This document shows, in pieces, positions 1 through 11,949 of a stretch of DNA of 64,000 nt. Position 1 is the stretch's first letter, and every line of letters starts with the position of its first letter. The notes under the pieces were generated by a model. That model had not been told where the DNA came from and ran no database searches. It saw only the letters and a program-made list of their open reading frames with translations. Made by a program: the position numbers and the translations under genes. The DNA is from Euonymus europaeus (Eukaryota; Streptophyta; Magnoliopsida; Celastrales; Celastraceae), in the NCBI GenBank assembly GCA_963580455.1, contig OY756972.1, positions 18,801,001-18,865,000 of the forward strand, in the 5' to 3' direction.

Positions 1-1
1 G

Positions 2-1708
2 TTGTTGGATCAAGGATTTAAAACTCAAGAGAGTTGCTTCTTCCACCCGCTATCTAATGATATGTCAATTGGTAAGTAAGAAGAGTTTGGATTGAGTACA
101 ATTGCAAATTGCCCCCCTACGATGGTAACTGGTAAGAAATCCATTTTAGATTTTTTAAGAAATTATTAAACAGCATAGTTTTCACAGGAAATTTCATATG
201 TTTCAATGATGTGCTTTTATTGGGTGTTCCTCCATGCACAGTAGGGTTATGTTTTTGTTAAGTAGTCTTTCTATTATTTACTGGTTGCTATGTGTCTTCA
301 TTTTGTGAGACCTAATTCTCGCAGGGAGAAAATTTTGTATGCAAGTTTGTGGATGTTTTGTATTTAACATGCACAGGAATATGACAAGCAAAGTGAAATT
401 TCTTTACATTTGCCTTCTCTAATTAAGCATTATCCAGTTTAATAATTATGGTTGTCAAATTTTGCACTATGCTACAAAATGACTCCAAATAAAAATGCTT
501 TGCATGATGAGGCTTTGTCTATGACATTTTGTTTTCATTTATGAGATAGATCATGGTTGTGCACTTATTCTTTCTATTACCAGCTCTAAAAGCTCGTGAT
601 CTTGACAAGTTTCTCAAATCAGTTGGGAGAGACCCTGTTTATGTTGACCTAGAGGTAATTTAAATTTCACTTCTTTTTAGTTTACTGCAGAACAAAATAA
701 ATCATCAATTTTATTGAAATATGACACAGTTTCTTGTAGGCTAATCCCGCTGTGGGGAAGGATAGTCCTCCTGATCTCGCTGCTTTTGTTCCATCTGGTT
801 CCACTGTACTGCCAGATCCTCCTGAAAAGGCTGGTCCCATCAAAGTTTCTACTGAAAGTCAAGTTATAGTGGATAAAAAGTCTACAAAAGCAGCAGGTAT
901 CTTATGCCAACTGTAAGCTTACTGCACAATAGTGTGCATCAAGAATGTTCTGTTATTCCTATTCAGACCATAGGGCTTAACTAAGTTTTGATTAAATGTG
1001 ACATGTTATCGAGCATTATCCTAGTTAAGACTAGTTCAAGTGGCCCAATTACTTTGAAAATAAATCATTTGCCAGATTTTTTGTTTTGGGATTCTTGTTA
1101 TTTGAGGTTCTGCATTGTCTGTTCATTTCTGATCTTTATTTTGTTGGTGTGAAACAAGTCTAATGTTTTTTCCCCTTGTTATGTAGCAAATGCAACTAAG
1201 CCATCCAATAATGTGAAAAATGTTGAAAGTAAGCCAACCAACATCAGCTCTACTGCTTTCTCAGATGCTGGCTTGCTTGTGCAAGAGATTCTGGATAAAA
1301 CATCGGCTCTACTGCTTTCTGAGGTAAGCAGTTTTATCCTTATTTAATTCAGTGATAATTTTCGGTGACGCCTGATTACGGGATCTCATCTCTTCAGATC
1401 ACTGAGGATGCTATCAAGCAACACGGTGGACAGCTTGGGACTGTGGTGACAGACAATCTAAGAAAGCATCTAAGCTCGGAGTTGACCAACATTGCTGTTA
1501 GTCCTGTTGCTTTTTTTTCTTCTCCTCATTTCTCAAAAGCAACAGTTAGCATCACTTTTTTTTACAAGACGTTGCTTGTATTCGTAGAAAATTATGTGTT
1601 ATAGCTGATGTCCAGTGGTGGTTTTTGTTGCAGACAATGTTCAAGAACACAGCATATACAGCTGGGTTTCATGCTGGTAGAGGTCCCCGTCAATTCAACT
1701 GTCCGTAA
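2..1708 (+). CDS. 3' part of an unrecognised plant protein gene (six exons in the window)
   Basis: Exons can be joined in frame at 1-71, 584-654, 740-896, 1187-1323, 1398-1496 and 1634-1708 (TAA), each with GT-AG borders (for example GTAAGT after 71 and TTGTTGCAG before 1634). The start lies upstream of the window. The visible part is about 200 residues: a charged segment containing ARDLDKFLKSVGRDP, a Pro/Ser-rich linker, then a conserved-looking helical tail with LVQEILDKTSALLLSEITED and a C-terminus ending GFHAGRGPRQFNCP. No transmembrane segment or known domain is visible. I do not recognise the family. The consistent phase across five introns and the lack of internal stops argue for a real, intact gene end rather than a relic. 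Confidence 0.75.
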
Positions 1709-4392
1709 AGCGTTTTTTAACCACAAAGAGAACACTATTGAACTTTGTTTCTATAGACTGGCTTGGCTTTCATATCAACACTAGTAGCTGACTTTGGTAT
1801 TCCTTGGCACGAAAAGCTTTTATATCTTTAGTCCCCTGAATTTCGTGGGGCATTCCATGTTTAGAGTTATGGTATCACAATTTTTCTTGCAATTTCGTCG
1901 TGGATGGGTTGAATTGATGATGGTTTTTTTTTTATCCTTTTAGAGGACAAACTGTGCGCTTCTTTCTCACTTCTTCTCCCGATTTGCAACTTTTCATCTC
2001 TTTCAAAATTTTCAAATTATTACAACTGAAACGGAAAGTATAAAGAACTTGATCGTGAATTTCCAATTTTAGCAAAGTGAGGTCATGTATTTTAGTTTTG
2101 GCGGATCTTTTATTGAAATATTTGTATTTTATTCAAGAAAAATGTGAGACATTTGATCTTCTTACCGAAATTTGCTCACTTTGTCTTGTTTGATATTTTC
2201 TAGCACATCTAGTTTGTTGAAGTTTGGTTTGCGAGAAAAGAAAGATAGTAGTGTTAAATATTTATATAAGGATTATATATCTCGTATAATTAAATAATTA
2301 TGTCACATGTGTATGAGATATCACAAGATATATAAATTTTGTTGGAATTTTTCCACCCCACACAATAAATAGGGGTCACCAAATGGCCTGCGGGCCAATG
2401 CTCAGCCCACAAAATATAACATATATACTACATATATACATTACAAGAGTTGTTGGCTTTTGATTCCAAGTTTGTTTCTTCGGGCTTTCTAAGTGGATTC
2501 CTTCTCTTGGGTTTTGTTGTTCTTGGTGTTGGTGCTGCTGTTCTGGTGCAGTTTTAGCTTGGCGTTGGTGGTTATGTCGTGCAGCTCGGATAGGTGATTC
2601 AATCCAGAGGTTTTTTCTCTTATAGGTCGAGCAGCTGGGCTTAAGTGGGTATCTTCATAAAGTGGCTGTCATTTTGCATTTGTTTTTTGGTTGCTGGTTT
2701 GGGTTTGGGCTTCGTATTGCCATTGTCAGGTTGAGTTTGTGTTCATCTGGTATATAATATCAGCTCCTGCTAGTTGCTCTTCTTAACTTGTTAATTTCTT
2801 TGGGTTTTGTGCTTGCTCTCTGATGAATTGGTTCATTACTGGAATCAGCATTACAAGGTGGCTTTTTGCTTCTTTATTTTAGTTTGTCTTTACAAGGTGG
2901 ATTTAGTTTGTCTTTGATATTTTGTAGTCCTGTCCTATGTTGGGTTTTCCTCTCCTTTGATTTGTAATCTCAATATTCCTCCGCCTCAAGTGAGGATATT
3001 AATAAAATTTTGGAAGAATTGTCCTCTTTTATATACAAAAAAAGAAGATGCACATATAGTTCGGTTTCTATCATATTAACATAAGAGATGGTTCAATCTT
3101 GATTGTCGATTTGAGAGTTTTTCTGGCCTTGTTTTTTGTAGACATAGGTGTGGTGGATAGGTTGTTTTGTTAGTGTTGATATTTTTGGGTGGATTTTCTT
3201 CTGTTTCTTCTTCATCTTTTTTTTTTGTCATTGATCTTTGCTGTTGTTTAGGTTCAGTATTCCTCTGAGATGACTCTGCTGAGGTGATACATTTTGACAC
3301 ACAAAGAAAGGAAAAATTACACTAAAATTAGTTTTTAGTCTTTATGATTCATAATTTAGAATTTAGGGTTTAAAATTTGAAGTTTATTATTATTTTTTTT
3401 TTGAAATCAACTATATTACAATATTATGAACACTAAAATGCTCGTTAAAGAAAATTAAAAAACATGATTTAACATAACTTTGAGAGGAAATTGTAGCTAA
3501 AATTAGATAAGGATTTTTCTTTGTCTTTCTCAGGTTCAACAACTATTCGCTCTCTTATTATATTTTTTATTATTTACTGTGATGCGTTAGATATGTGCAT
3601 TGTGTATAATTTAAATATTCACAAGATGCGCAGCTTGTTACTTAGCCGTGTAAATTGCATCAATAATATAACATCTTTGACACTAATTTGATGCGATCTT
3701 CAGAAGAACAGCGAGCTCTAACCAGCATATCCTGCAGCAAAATTGAAGAGCATACCATCTTATATTAGTGTAGTTCGGGCAAAATCTCTAACATTAATAT
3801 AGACAATGTCTAGGAAGACAATTTTTCTACGGTTCTACCAATCTAGCAAATCAAAAATTGATCCAAAAGACCTGGTTTATTGCATCTGCTGTCCCTTTCT
3901 CTGTTAATATAACTTGGTTTAGCAACACAGCTAGCACATCCTATTGAGAGCTAAAGAATACTGCAAGAGGGCCACCTTGAGTCAGCGGCTGGAAGAGAAA
4001 TCCGATTTCAGCATGAACAATAAAAGGTTAATAACATTTTCTTAATTAAGCGATATGGAATCCCAATCACATGGACTTTTAGGAATGCTCGTGATCGAGT
4101 CTACATAATGATATCTAATCCAAATCCCCGCTTAACGAGCTATAATCGAACCAAATTCTTAAGGGGTGATCGATCTCCGAGTTTTTTTAGATAATCGAGA
4201 ACGATATCCTATAAATTTGCCCTTGGACATTCTATATATGCCTAAATTCGAGCCGTACAAAAATTTTCTAATTGACAAAGGTAAGTTGGCTCTATTAATT
4301 TACACTCCCTCCCTAGTAGGATGGTTAACTCATTCACATCAAGTTTAGGGTCAAAACCACCAAAAAGTAGAAGCAAAGCAAGAAATTCAATT
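1709..4392. other. Intergenic region between two convergent genes
   Basis: AT-rich sequence between the 3' end of the unknown plus-strand gene and the 3' end of the minus-strand RING gene. Apart from a LINE-like tail near 2.5-3.0 kb, only short random ORFs are present. A degenerate TTTAGGGTTTAAAA-type stretch lies near 3350-3380. Confidence 0.6.
2455..3045 (+). mobile_element. Possible 3' tail of a LINE-type retrotransposon
   Basis: This T/G-rich stretch ends with a cluster resembling the 3' end of plant L1-like LINEs: CTCAAGTGAGGATATTAATAAAATTTTGG followed by an A-rich tract near 3036-3045, in two short pieces CTCAAGTGAGGATATTAATA and AAATTTTGG. The second LINE remnant at 45.6-46.8 kb has similar T-rich 3' composition. 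No reverse transcriptase or RNase H reading frame is visible, so this would be a dead 5'-truncated copy. It is an inference from sequence style only. Confidence 0.3.
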
Positions 4393-5379
4393 CTAGTTAC
4401 CTCCATGAGAAGAGGACGCAGCATTGGTAGTACCATCGGCTGGGATGATCCGCCGATCTCGAGCCCGAAACGGCCACATATTCGACACCATTTGCCTCAG
4501 CCTCAAGCATCTCCTGTTCCTTGCCTCTGCATTATCATCCTCTTGATTACTACTACCATTATGGCTGCTCACAGGCAACTCTTGCCGACAAACCGGACAC
4601 GAATTGTGAAGCTTTAACCATGGAACAATACAGTCATTATGATATATATGTTTACAAGGCAATTCCTTTGCTTCTCCACCGACCTTGAACTCATCCTGAC
4701 ACACCGGACAATTCGAATCATTCACTAAATGATCTTCTCTGATTTTCACCGTCGGTATCGCCACAATCGCCCATTCAGGTGCCGGTGGCGGCCCCGGTCT
4801 GTCATTCTGGGTCAATTGCTCGATCAATTCGTTTAATCCCGGCCCGAGAAAGTAATTTCGCGGATCAACCCCCTGAGGTACTGGGTTTTCGGGCCCAGTT
4901 ATTGGATCATCCGGGTTGTTTGGATCCACGGGTCTAAGGATTATCCATGTCCTCGGCCTGGATTGGATTCCGGGTTCGTCCACATTAGCCCGGCCTCGCC
5001 GCCTCCGGGGAGGGAAATTTTCGTCGAGGCCCAGCTCGTTTCGTCGACGGCGGGGGAATAGAAAACTACGGCGACTGGGTTCGGGTGTGATTGGGACATC
5101 AATGTCTTCGTTTGAACGTCTGATTGGCGGGTCAAGAAACAGGGAGAGAGCTTCGAGCAAACGAGCTTCAGGGGAAGGGTCAAAAGTTGTGAAATCAACC
5201 ACCATTCTGGGTCTGCTCATCTCAATCTCACAAAGGAACTGCCCGAAACATCGAGGGCAGGCAATTTCAGATGGGTTTGATGCCGCAATCCTGACCGACC
5301 GATGGCAGCGATAGCACCAATAGAGCCCGAATGAGTTGGGGAAGCCATTGGATCTTGTTCGAGGTGGGCTCAAAGACAT
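4393..5379 (-). CDS. RING-H2 finger E3 ubiquitin ligase (zinc-ribbon + RING), 328 aa
   Basis: A single-exon gene starting at ATG 5379. The N-terminus carries a zinc-ribbon typical of plant RHC1A/RDUF-like ligases: YWC22-x2-C25 and C41-x2-C44. The middle is Arg/Pro-rich and probably disordered. A RING-H2 domain follows at about residues 224-264, with C224, C227, C242, H244, H247, C250, C261 and C264 all in place (CPVCQDEF ... CPVC). The C-terminal 60 residues are low-complexity. Family members are cytosolic or nuclear E3 ligases that bind E2-ubiquitin through the RING and often act in stress responses; the substrate cannot be read from the sequence. All zinc ligands are intact, so an active ligase is likely. 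The exact orthologue is not certain. Confidence 0.93.
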   Translation of the reverse strand: MSLSPPRTRSNGFPNSFGLYWCYRCHRSVRIAASNPSEIACPRCFGQFLCEIEMSRPRMVVDFTTFDPSPEARLLEALSLFLDPPIRRSNEDIDVPITPEPSRRSFLFPRRRRNELGLDENFPPRRRRGRANVDEPGIQSRPRTWIILRPVDPNNPDDPITGPENPVPQGVDPRNYFLGPGLNELIEQLTQNDRPGPPPAPEWAIVAIPTVKIREDHLVNDSNCPVCQDEFKVGGEAKELPCKHIYHNDCIVPWLKLHNSCPVCRQELPVSSHNGSSNQEDDNAEARNRRCLRLRQMVSNMWPFRARDRRIIPADGTTNAASSSHGGN

Positions 5380-5867
5380 GGCTTTGTGTTGTCTTTCTGG
5401 TTATGGAAGTTGAGACTTCTTCAAATGGTGTCTGTAAATTTTGTTTTTATGAATCTGAGAGAGTTTGATTAAAGGATGGATACTTGGGGATGCATAAAGA
5501 GATTCTCTTTTTCACTTCTTGATTGTTGAAGCTTTTGGGTTTCAGTCAGACATTTTGTGTTCCTGCTTTTTCTTCTTGGTAAGGGAAGGCATGAGTAGTG
5601 CTTTGGTGTACAAATTCTTTCCTTTTACTCTTTTAGGAGGTTTTGGTTTCCTTTTTCTTCTCTCTTTTTCGTTTCTTTTAAATTTTAAATGTGAGGGACT
5701 AACGGCTATCTTTGATTGGAAGCAATTTTAGAATCTAGTTTTTAGACGAAAATGTCCCTGTGGTGCTTATATTGCTTGTTGAGATTAAGGATTAGGCTTG
5801 GCAAAGGGTGGGAATTTTGGCGGAAGGTGCAAAATTCGCCTTCGACTCGCTCTTTAATGCATTTGAT
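5380..5867. other. Upstream region of the RING gene
   Basis: Promoter and 5' UTR side of the minus-strand RING gene, T-rich on the plus strand. No clear TATA box or named element stands out and no coding sequence is seen. Confidence 0.5.
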
Positions 5868-6290
5868 GGGGTTAATATAACTTTTAGTCATCGAAAAATA
5901 GTTCATGTTTCATTTTTGTCACCGAAAGATAAAACGTTTCAACTTGATAATTTAACTTTTCATTTTGTTCCAGTCAAATCACTCGGTCAAGATTTCTCAA
6001 GTCCGAGCAGCCAAAAAAGCGACGTGAGAATTTGATTTGTTTCGATTGGTCCACGTAGTAAATGGTTTCCACGTGCTTAATACTACTTTCAGTCACCAAA
6101 ACATAGCCCATGTGTCACTTTGGTCACCGAAAGATAAAAATTTTGAACTTGGTCAGTTAATTTTTCATTTTGTTACAGTCAAGCTAGGATTTCTCAAATC
6201 CGAGCAGCAAAAAGTGTGACGTGACAGTTTGACTTGCTTTCGATTGGTCCACGAGGAAAATGGTCACCACGTGAAAATATTTCACAATTT
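5868..6290 (+). repeat. Left arm of the palindromic element (two tandem modules)
   Basis: Modules begin near 5868 and 6085; each contains the GTCACCGAAAGATAAAA motif, then a G/C-richer CGATTGGTCCACG stretch and a CACGTG site. Confidence 0.65.
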
Positions 6291-6599
6291 TGAAATTTAG
6301 AGCAGTCCTGAGAAGTGAAGATCCACTTGCGAGAACAATATGAATTAGTTGAATTTCTTCTGTTTGGATTGTTATGCGATCGGGACAAAATGTCAATGGA
6401 GGCGAATTGATTCGAAGCAGGAGGTTAGGGTATGAATGGTGTTGTAGGGTTTGATCTCTAAAACCTAATTTTTGCTTCTTAATTTGACTGCGGGACTCAT
6501 CATTCCACTGAATGATGATTGCATTTAGAGGTCACACGAGAGTATTCTGGCAATGACACTGGGTGGCCAATTTGACTGAGTTGCTTTACTGGAACATAA

Positions 6600-6908
6600 T
6601 GAAAAGCTAAGTGACTAAATTGAAACGTTTTATCTTTCGGTGGCCAAAATGAAATATGCGCAAAATATTTTCAGTTACAAAAAGCCCATGCAAAATATTT
6701 TCACGTGATGACTATTTTCCACGTGAACCAATCAAAACAAGTCAAACTGTACGTCACCATTTTTGCTACCCGGATTTGAGAAATCCTAATCTGGTGGCTT
6801 GACTGAAACAAAATGAAAAATTAAGTTACCAAGTCGAAACGTAAAAATCTTTCGGTGACCAAAATGAAACATGAACTATCTTTCGGTGATTAAAAGTTAT
6901 ATTAATCT
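6600..6908 (-). repeat. Right arm of the palindromic element
   Basis: Reverse complement of the left-arm modules: TTTCGGTGACCAAAATGAAA, CCACGTGAACCAATC and the terminal GTTATATTAAT are the mirror images of the left-arm motifs. It is shorter than the left arm and diverged. Confidence 0.65.
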
Positions 6909-6916
6909 CATTTGAT

Positions 6917-7472
6917 TGGTCCCTTGACCTAGAAGTATACCCTCATGTGTATGTATATATATATATTTGTATTTATATATGTATTTTAGATGTATATATG
7001 GTCACATATATGTATTTTATATGTTTTATATAATTATTTAAGTATATCTCAAATATATCAATTTAAAATTGTTATCAGTTATCCCCAACCAAGGAAGTCC
7101 AAAAGGAGTTGCCAAACCCAATTAGACACAAGCCAAGAAAGGAATAGCCTAAATAAAAATATTCAGTCCAAGTTGCAAAATCAAGCCCATATATTTTGGC
7201 CCAAAACCTGGTCTCTGTTTCGTGCCTGAATTATGACTGGGCTAGTCCATTATTTTTTAGCCTCTGAGCCCACGATTAGGTCTGTCGCTAGGCACTCACT
7301 CCGACAAATGTGCCGATTCTGGCCCGATTAAATTCAGATTTGAAATATAAAATTGAGTCCAATCTCTTATGATTTTACATTATTGTCACTTTTTCTCATA
7401 AAAAAAAAAGCATAATTCTTTAATCTTTCTCATTACCTCATTATAGTCTCTGTGTTCATTTAATTTTGGGTT

Positions 7473-7529
<57 letters not shown>

Positions 7530-8929
7530 GTGGCCAAGCTAAGGACAAACCTACCTCTCATAATTTCTCAACAAACATGTGTATCTGCTACTACTAACAC
7601 TATACTACATGTGATTTTACTCTACTAATTCGTTATTAATTATCACAGAGGTCAGTTTATAAGGTCACTTTCATGATTTCATTATAAGCTAAGTACTATA
7701 AATATAATTTAACCTAACATGCATTATTGTAGAAAATATGTAGTTTGGAAAGTCAAAAAAAGCAGACTGGATTGGGTGACTGGTTAATTAATTAAGTAGC
7801 CTAGTCAGGCCCGCATTTGATAATTACTAAGGAAGAGAGGGACTTATAGGAAGAGAGGGACTTATAGACACAAAAGCAATATTTTTTATACAGAACTTAA
7901 GATAATATTATGTAGATGTATATATATATCATGATATTTTTATTTATAATCATGATATATATGTATATCACTATCACTTTGGACTTGTATTAAAAATTAT
8001 ATATTTATTTTTTATATAATCTCGATGGTATCATTTATTGTTAATTCTGGAACTAGTTTTCATCATGGGATTGGCCATTTTATAGTTTTGAAAATTTATC
8101 AAGTTAATTAAGTAATGGTTTGGGCTAATGAATAGGTTGTATAATTAACTAAGCTAGGGTTGATTTTTTCCACAAAAAAGGTCACTATTGACTTCTCATA
8201 GCTTTTGACCCAATAGTGCTCAAGCGTGGGTCATTGACTGAGATGATGACCACGATAATTATTTATCATTCAATAGATCGTGTGTTCAAGAATTACGGAT
8301 GTCATTCTTCGCAATTGCGTGAATGTACATTTGTTCAGTTCACGTATGTATATCAAGACCACTACACGTTAATTATATATATGCACCTTGAGAATAGACT
8401 CATGTATTAACTGCTTCTAGAGATTGTGCACACTGCTTTAAGTGGATCGGAGTTTAGAGTCAGCCCAACTATCAATGCTAAATTAGAGATCTCTTATATG
8501 AAAAAAGGTATGGTCAATTAATCTCGGTACTTCAATAGCCTTGCAACTTCACTTCATTACCCAAGTGTGTGTGTATATATAAATAATGATTCTTAATTAC
8601 TAGAATAGAGATTTGGAGTGCTTACTACGGAATAACCTTAATCACCATTACTGGATCCAGTTTAATTGGTTAGATTTTATGGTCTACTACAAGGTGATTC
8701 CTTCAAGGAAGTAAACTAATTTGACCAGATGAGAGAGATAGCTGGCTTGGTCCAATTGAATGAAACAAAACGACCTAAAAATATTAAAATTCAAACACAA
8801 TAGTTCAGAAAGTATAGCGTTTCCTCTAAGGTAAACCAAATGAAGCAAAGCAAACTTTTCAATAGTTCAAACGACACAATTATAATGACACCCAATGTGT
8901 CACGTTAGAGACATGCTCCATGCACTACA
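6917..8929. other. AT-rich intergenic sequence without recognisable genes
   Basis: It holds low-complexity AT tracts, a 52-bp AT microsatellite (7476-7527) and a perfect 18-bp tandem duplication GGAAGAGAGGGACTTATA at 7831-7848 and 7849-7866. Short ORFs here look random. Confidence 0.5.
7476..7527. repeat. (AT)26 microsatellite
   Basis: An uninterrupted AT dinucleotide run, the longest in the window. It is probably polymorphic in length. Confidence 0.95.
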
Positions 8930-9164
8930 TTACATAATATACAAACAAATACTACAAATCTCTCTCTCTCTCTCTCTGTCTCTGTGGAACAGTAGTTAGT
9001 GGATCTTCTTTGTTTTTGTTGTTGGACTGCCTTTTTGTGCAAAAGCGAGCATGAGTGTTTGGAAGTTAACCCTAAAGATCATGATGCTGTGTTTGAAACT
9101 TTGAATGTGAGAAAGATCAACACAAAAACAATATAAAGAAAAAAGTTCCCCATCACTACCATTG

Positions 9165-9209
<45 letters not shown>

Positions 9210-9620
9210 ATATCACAATCAGGTACCCCACATTATCCTAGATGAAAGCACTGACATTGTATTCGTAACATTAGTTTGTGTTTTTCTTTTTTGAACTATA
9301 ATCATCAAATATTGTTGAGTCACATTCAAATCCCTGTATATAAGTTATGTCATGTTTTCAAATTTTGTCACACACACACACACACATATATTGTTAATAT
9401 TGAGACAAAGTAACCTAAGGTACGTGCAAAAATTTCATTATTTGAGTGATGCCCATTTTGGGTTGGTGTGTTGAAACCTCTAACCAAAGGAGCAAGATGT
9501 GGTGAAGGAGTACTGGATCATACTTTTCACATCTCTTCATGTTACTATTTGTCATGAACAGATTATATAGATACATATATATATGTGTGTGTATACGTCT
9601 TGTATGTATAGGGCACATGT
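8930..9620. other. Non-coding block A, diverged paralogue of block B (11.95-12.69 kb)
   Basis: Segments here match block B in the same order: GGACTGCC-TTTTTGTGCAAAAG versus GGATTGCCATTTTGTGAACAAAG, then ACCCTAAAGATCA versus ACCCTAGAGATCA, then AAAAGTTCC before an AT microsatellite, TTTCATTATTT, CCCATTT(T)GGG and TTTCACATCTCTTCAT. It also has a CT microsatellite (8961-8985) and an (AT)n run at 9168-9206. I see no convincing coding frame on either strand. It might be a duplicated regulatory or non-coding RNA locus, or an old transposon pair. Confidence 0.4.
9168..9206. repeat. (AT)n microsatellite
   Basis: About 19 AT units inside block A. Block B has a shorter AT run at the equivalent place (about 12380-12392). 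Confidence 0.9.
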
Positions 9621-9819
9621 ACCACCCTCAACATGCGTACGACCCATATATTAAATTTGTTTGATGAATGGCCAAGAGGCCAAAAGATAAATTCTCGGTG
9701 CAAAATTTCGAACACTTTTCAGTGTTGAAAATAGTGAAACATGGGGTGTAATTAGTTTATTTATACTACTCTTATATCATTTAATTAATTACCCAATATA
9801 TACAAAAGCATGTTAAGTT

Positions 9820-10040
9820 CGGTTTGGGGTCGAGAAATCGAAACCCGTCTGGCAAGCCCCTGCCCTGGAAATGACTGTCAGATGTAAGTCGCAGGATGTA
9901 CAACCACACGGTAGGAACCATATGTCGTTCAGAAGTGGTCGAATGCCTCTACGAGTACGAGGGTTCGAACTCACAACCTTCAATTAACCAATTAAGACTT
10001 ATGGCAATGTGAATACCGCTCGGCCATATGCCCCGGGAGC
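9820..10040 (-). mobile_element. tRNA-derived SINE, copy 1 (221 bp, minus strand)
   Basis: Read on the minus strand it starts GCTCCCGGGGCATATGGCC and has a Pol III A box TGGCCGAGCGGT (10026-10015) and B box GAGTTCGAACCC (9972-9961). The body continues through CCTGCGACT and ends near CGACCCCAAACCG. It is flanked by a 16-bp imperfect target duplication, AAAAGCATGTTAAGTT at 9804-9819 and AAAAACATGATAAGTT at 10041-10056 (14 of 16 match). Two further copies occur in the window (18067 and 61967). Confidence 0.85.
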
Positions 10041-10056
10041 AAAAACATGATAAGTT

Positions 10057-11949
10057 AATTAATGCTTTCATATCCAAGAAATGAATAATCACGGCGTCTT
10101 TCAATAAATAGTAGTGTTAGGTTACCACTACTTCCTACTCATTCCTTTGACCATTTCAAGTAAATAAAATAATTATTTATTAGTTTATTCGTCAAATTCA
10201 AACCCATTAATTCGGGACGGGGGCTGCAATTTCAAATGGCTGGAATTGTTGCAATTCCACACAAACCTTGTTAAATCAGTCTGAAATGTGCTATTTTAGT
10301 ATTTTGGATGTTCATATTGTTATAATGTAGTAGATTTTGAGGCAATTGTCACCTTTTATGACAATTAAAAAAAAAAGATGAATTTAAATGGCATATTTCA
10401 TTTGTCTTTAGTGATAGAATTCAATGTTATATAGAAATCTTCAATGATTTTTTATCTCTTTCGATTTTATGCTCGAATAACCTTAGTAACTGTTAATGCT
10501 ACATTTTTCTATCATCCAGGTATCATTTTTCGACAATAAAAATGATGATTTAATATCATTTTTAGAATGAATTGCAGCTAATTTCAGCCAATTGGAATCG
10601 CATCGCCAGTCCCCATTAATCCGTACATGTTTTTGACATAGACAATTTGACTTGTTAAAGGAAGCCAACCTCATAAATATACTGTTGAAAATTCCAATTT
10701 CTAAAATGTTCTCAACTTGTATGGTTAGCCATCAGCCTTTCAATCATAAATAAAATTGCACAAAATTAATTAATTCCTCTCACAATCTGTGCATTAATTT
10801 CATGGAGAAAAATGATTTATGGTTTTCCTTCTGACACATGAAAAAATAAAATTGAAATATGTGTTTTAAGTTTAAAAAATTAGGTAAAATAGTATTTATC
10901 ACGCATGTCTCATAAATTTGTGAATGTTTATCATGTGTTATAAAGACACACGTTATCATTATCATATATATATATATATATTAATTGGTCAAAAGCTTTT
11001 TCATACATATATTGAGTCTTTCCAGTTATAAATCATAGGTGTTGAAGCAAAAGAAGAAATTAATTTATGTCTAGGTTTACTACTCTATCTTCAATCATAC
11101 AAATTTATGCAATAGAAAAGTGGATTGAAATAATTATACAATTATTTCTTAAAATGTACGTATACATTTAAGTTTTTGGGCCAATCTAAGGTGGTCACTC
11201 TAATTTACTTTTCCTACTATTGCATTTATTAAAGCAAAAAAAGAAGAAGACTAGAAGAGGTAAGTAAACCTTGGACATCACGGTGTTGATATATATATGT
11301 ATGTATGTATGTATATGTATATAATGCACTAAAGAAGAAATGGTCATGGTCACAAAGAAAGCAAGATTAATAAATAAGACTTTGTCACAAATTTATATGA
11401 AATGAGAAGGTAAGTGCATGTACTTTTATTTGATGTCACGGTCACTTTTGACTTGTGTGTTTGATATATAAAACTTAAATGCCCAGCAAACCCTAAAGAC
11501 AAAAAAAAAGTGATGGAAGAAACAAGAAATTGTCACATTTCAAAGTCAAAATGAGGTTGGTTGCTTGAACTTTAATTCAAAACAAGCGATTTTGGATCAC
11601 CTTTGTACTTTAGATATTTGGTTTAAATTCATTAGATTATACCTTTAGAGGAGGTACATTATATATATATATATATATATAACAAAATCATATGTATTGA
11701 GAAATTATTTGTGGTCTAGTGGTTAACGAACAACCAATAGTGGTGGTGGTGATTTCCCCAAGAAATTTGTTTGGACCAAATCCGAGCCGTCCAATTGTTT
11801 AACACAATGAAGCAACCTTTTTCAATTATAAAACCACAAAAATAAGTAAATAATGACAATTATCTCTTGATTTATTATTCTTTTATGTCCTAGACAGTAG
11901 ACATATATGCTAAAATAATACCTTATATATATATATATATATGCAAACA
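10057..11949. other. AT-rich intergenic sequence, nothing recognised
   Basis: Homopolymer and AT/TATG microsatellites are scattered (for example near 11290-11320 and 11659-11680). No ORF has plant-like coding character and no further transposon ends were found. Confidence 0.5.

Larger units (their letters stand above)
5868..6908. mobile_element. Palindromic TIR element (MULE-like, non-autonomous), 1041 bp
   Basis: The left part (5868 to about 6290) reappears in inverted orientation at about 6600-6908. Both ends carry TTAATATAACTTTTA(G/A)TCA. Each arm is built of two diverged copies of a roughly 200-bp module containing CACCGAAAGATAAAA, TTTTCATTTTGTT, CAGTCAAG and CGATTGGTCCACG. The direct repeat CATTTGAT flanks it exactly (5860-5867 and 6909-6916); extending one base leftwards gives GCATTTGAT/TCATTTGAT, so an 8- or 9-bp duplication fits hAT or Mutator-type insertion. 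No transposase is encoded. The transcript could fold into a long hairpin. Confidence 0.75.

Noticed and set aside
4916..5314. 132-codon plus-strand ORF
   Set aside because: Antisense shadow of the RING ligase, whose zinc ligands are all conserved on the other strand.
9000..9110. miR319/miR159- or miR172-like strings (TTGGACTG, GATGATGCTG-like) in block A
   Set aside because: Only the first 8-9 nt match and no precursor hairpin can be formed nearby.
7470..9400. Regularly spaced repeats that might suggest a CRISPR array
   Set aside because: They are AT, CT and CA microsatellites without spacers, in a plant genome.
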